Shown here piece by piece: positions 62,009 to 64,000 of a DNA stretch of 64,000 nucleotides. The stretch lies in contig NZ_JACVZE010000002.1 of assembly GCF_015461805.1 (NCBI RefSeq), forward strand, positions 1 through 64,000, given 5' to 3'. A program made the translations under genes and the position numbers. The notes under the pieces are model-generated. The model was not told the origin of the DNA. It made no database searches and saw only the letters and a list, made by a program, of their open reading frames with translations. The DNA comes from Pseudomonas pisciculturae. GTDB taxonomy: Bacteria > Pseudomonadota > Gammaproteobacteria > Pseudomonadales > Pseudomonadaceae. How positions within the stretch are numbered: the first letter of the stretch is position 1; each line of letters opens with the position of its first letter.

Positions 62009-62041
62009 AACGCCTCGGCCCGCCCGGGGCGTTTTAGTTTT
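62009..62041 (+). terminator. Attenuator between pqqA and pqqB
   Basis: AACGCCTCGG (62009-62018) pairs with CCGGGGCGTT (62024-62033, one G-U pair) around a 5-base loop and is followed by a T-rich run. It should cut part of the transcripts, giving more pqqA than pqqBCD message. Confidence 0.8.
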
Positions 62042-62065
62042 TGAGCTTTGCTTGATGGAGCGACC

Positions 62066-62977
62066 ATGTTTGTCCAGATTCTAGGTTCCGCCGCCGGCGG
62101 TGGTTTCCCGCAGTGGAACTGCAACTGCGTCAACTGCGCGGGTTTTCGCGATGGCAGCCTGCGGGCCCAGGCGCGTACCCAGTCGTCCATCGCAATCTCC
62201 GACGATGGCGTGAATTGGGTTCTGTGCAACGCCTCGCCGGATATTCGCGCGCAACTGCAAAGCTTTGCGCCGATGCAACCGGGCCGCGCCCTGCGTGACA
62301 CCGGCATCAGCGCCATCATCCTGATGGACAGCCAGATCGACCACACCACCGGCCTCTTGAGCCTGCGTGAAGGCTGCCCGCACCAGGTGTGGTGCACCGA
62401 CATGGTCCATGAAGACCTGAGCACCGGTTTCCCGCTGTTCACCATGCTTACCCACTGGAACGGCGGCCTGGCCTGGAACCGCATCGAGCTGGATACCAGC
62501 TTCACCGTCCCCGCCTGCCCCAACCTACGCTTCACCCCACTGCCACTGCGCAGTGCCGCACCGCCTTACTCGCCACACCGCTTCGACCCGCACCCGGGCG
62601 ACAACATCGGCCTGATCGTCGAAGACCTGCGCACCGGCGGCAAACTGTTCTACGCCCCTGGCCTGGGCAAGGTCGACGCGCCATTGCTGGAGATCATGGC
62701 CGGCAGCGACTGCCTGCTGGTGGACGGCACGATGTGGGACGACGATGAAATGCAGCGTCGCGGCGTCGGCACCCGCACCGGTCGCGAGATGGGCCACCTG
62801 GCGCAGAACGGCCCCGGCGGCATGCTGGAAGTGCTGGAGCAATTGCCAGAGCAACGCAAAGTGCTTATCCACATCAACAACACCAACCCGATCCTCGATG
62901 AAGACTCCCCCGAGCGAGCGGAGTTGGTGCGGCGCAATGTCGAAGTGGCTTACGACGGCATGAGCATTGAATTGTAG
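62066..62977 (+). CDS. pqqB: PQQ biosynthesis protein PqqB
   Basis: Metallo-beta-lactamase-fold protein of 303 residues, reported to act as an iron hydroxylase on the tyrosine of the cross-linked intermediate. Typical motifs are [18 protein letters not shown] near the start (with the zinc-binding cysteines) and [13 protein letters not shown]. The ATG at 62066 ([12 protein letters not shown]) follows GGAG; the TTG at 62048 is not needed. Confidence 0.95.
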   Translation: MFVQILGSAAGGGFPQWNCNCVNCAGFRDGSLRAQARTQSSIAISDDGVNWVLCNASPDIRAQLQSFAPMQPGRALRDTGISAIILMDSQIDHTTGLLSLREGCPHQVWCTDMVHEDLSTGFPLFTMLTHWNGGLAWNRIELDTSFTVPACPNLRFTPLPLRSAAPPYSPHRFDPHPGDNIGLIVEDLRTGGKLFYAPGLGKVDAPLLEIMAGSDCLLVDGTMWDDDEMQRRGVGTRTGREMGHLAQNGPGGMLEVLEQLPEQRKVLIHINNTNPILDEDSPERAELVRRNVEVAYDGMSIEL

Positions 62978-62988
62978 GAGTGATAGAA

Positions 62989-63741
62989 ATGACTGACACG
63001 CCGTTGACCACCGCCGAATTCGAAGCCGCCCTGCGCGCCAAGGGCGCCTTCTACCATATCCATCACCCGTACCACGTGGCGATGTATGACGGCCGCGCCA
63101 CCCGCGAGCAGATCCAGGGTTGGGTCGCCAACCGCTTCTACTATCAGGTGAATATTCCGCTCAAAGACGCGGCGATCCTGGCCAATTGCCCGGACCGCGA
63201 GATCCGCCGCGAATGGATCCAGCGCCTGCTCGACCACGACGGCGCCCCCGGTGAAGACGGCGGCATTGAAGCGTGGCTGCGCCTCGGCCAGGCCGTCGGC
63301 CTCGACCCAGACCAACTGCGCTCCCAGGAGCTGGTACTGCCCGGCGTACGGTTTGCGGTGGATGCCTACGTCAACTTCGCCCGTCGCGCCAGTTGGCAGG
63401 AAGCCGCCAGCAGCTCGCTCACCGAGCTGTTTGCGCCGCAGATCCACCAATCGCGCCTCGACAGCTGGCCACAGCATTACCCGTGGATCGACCCGGCCGG
63501 CTACGAATACTTCCGCACCCGCCTGGGCCAGGCCCGCCGCGATGTGGAGCACGGTTTGGCGATCACGTTGCAGCACTACACCACCCGCGAAGGCCAGGAG
63601 CGCATGCTGGAAATTCTCCAGTTCAAACTGGATATCTTGTGGAGCATGCTGGATGCCATGAGCATGGCCTACGAACTCAAACGCCCGCCGTATCACAGCG
63701 TCACCGACCAGCGGGTGTGGCATAAGGGAATCACCCTATGA
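62989..63741 (+). CDS. pqqC: Pyrroloquinoline-quinone synthase PqqC
   Basis: Cofactor-free oxidase that closes the ring and performs the final eight-electron oxidation to PQQ. The 250-residue helical protein has the family segments [28 protein letters not shown] and [10 protein letters not shown]. The ATG at 62989 ([11 protein letters not shown]) has AGGAG about 8 bases upstream. Its stop overlaps the pqqD start by 4 bases. Confidence 0.96.
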   Translation: MTDTPLTTAEFEAALRAKGAFYHIHHPYHVAMYDGRATREQIQGWVANRFYYQVNIPLKDAAILANCPDREIRREWIQRLLDHDGAPGEDGGIEAWLRLGQAVGLDPDQLRSQELVLPGVRFAVDAYVNFARRASWQEAASSSLTELFAPQIHQSRLDSWPQHYPWIDPAGYEYFRTRLGQARRDVEHGLAITLQHYTTREGQERMLEILQFKLDILWSMLDAMSMAYELKRPPYHSVTDQRVWHKGITL

Positions 63742-64000
63742 GCTTTGATCGCAGTAAAAAACCAACGTGGCGCCAGGGCTATCGCTACCAGTACGAGCCC
63801 GCGCAAAAGGGCCATGTATTGCTCTACCCCGAAGGCATGATCAAGCTCAACGACAGCGCCGCGTTGATCGGTGGCTTGATCGACGGCGAGCGGGATGTGG
63901 CGGCAATCATCGCCGAGCTGGATAAGCAGTTCCCCGGTGTACCTGAGCTGGGCAACGACATCGAGCAATTCATGGAGGTCGCCCGTGCAGAGCACTGGAT
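63738..64000 (+). CDS. pqqD: PQQ biosynthesis peptide chaperone PqqD (partial, cut by window end)
   Basis: RiPP recognition element that presents PqqA to PqqE. The readable 87 residues start [20 protein letters not shown] and include [17 protein letters not shown] and [11 protein letters not shown]; the family is usually about 90-95 residues, so only a few codons lie outside. The ATG overlaps the pqqC stop (ATGA). pqqE is expected beyond position 64000. Confidence 0.93.
   Translation, partial: MSFDRSKKPTWRQGYRYQYEPAQKGHVLLYPEGMIKLNDSAALIGGLIDGERDVAAIIAELDKQFPGVPELGNDIEQFMEVARAEHW

Overview
The window is chromosomal DNA of a fluorescent Pseudomonas, most likely of the P. fluorescens group. 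The evidence is GC-rich coding sequence, a gene order that largely matches the P. aeruginosa PAO1 chromosome from rpoD to the tyrS/rrn junction as I remember it, and 90-bp REP doublets of the kind abundant in P. fluorescens. It is almost entirely core genome. I see no prophage, insertion sequence, CRISPR array or integron, and genes cover more than 90 % of it.

Layout. Positions 1-264 carry tandem promoters of an rRNA operon that reads out of the window on the minus strand. 265-10844 holds tyrS, an M23 endopeptidase plus anmK, erpA, argC, hemJ, a nitronate monooxygenase, a DUF805 membrane protein, an SDR, a HIT protein, coq7 and an OsmC protein. 11091-18125 holds vfr, a lipoate-ligase-like gene and the contiguous minus-strand run rpe-gph-trpE-trpG-trpD-trpC. 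18368-25684 holds a two-component system and four-gene ABC transporter that match agtSR-agtABCD (GABA/5-aminovalerate uptake). 25762-29346 holds a DUF3530 protein and the amgK-murU-djlA cluster. 29477-37067 is the envelope/housekeeping run lptD-surA-pdxA-rsmA-apaG-apaH-glpE. 37353-42223 is the prkA-yeaH-spoVR stress operon behind a sigma-S-like promoter. 42287-50806 holds cca, folK, folB, plsY, tsaD and the macromolecular synthesis block rpsU-dnaG-rpoD. 50945-54688 is an RmcA-like SBP-PAS-GGDEF-EAL protein, followed by a lysidine-type tRNA-Ile2(CAU). 54826-59359 holds a VOC protein, LysR and Lrp regulators and davBA (lysine to 5-aminovalerate). 59408-64000 is the PQQ operon pqqF-A-B-C-D, cut at the right edge inside pqqD.

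How the genes work together. AnmK, AmgK and MurU are three steps of the Pseudomonas route that returns anhydro-MurNAc to UDP-MurNAc; an M23 peptidoglycan hydrolase sits directly before anmK. DavB and DavA make 5-aminovalerate from lysine, and the Agt transporter and its sensor are predicted to take up and sense the same compound. Two envelope sensors, AgtS and RmcA, use the same class of periplasmic solute-binding domain.

No wholly new system stands out. The points most worth a second look are the second in-frame start of pqqA with its own strong Shine-Dalgarno, the cca ribosome-binding site buried in the 3' arm of the preceding hairpin, a perfect dyad upstream of the Agt operon, an 18-bp palindrome in the prkA leader, a REP doublet inside the agt operon, and the vacant trpE/trpG junction, which carries tailocins in other pseudomonads.
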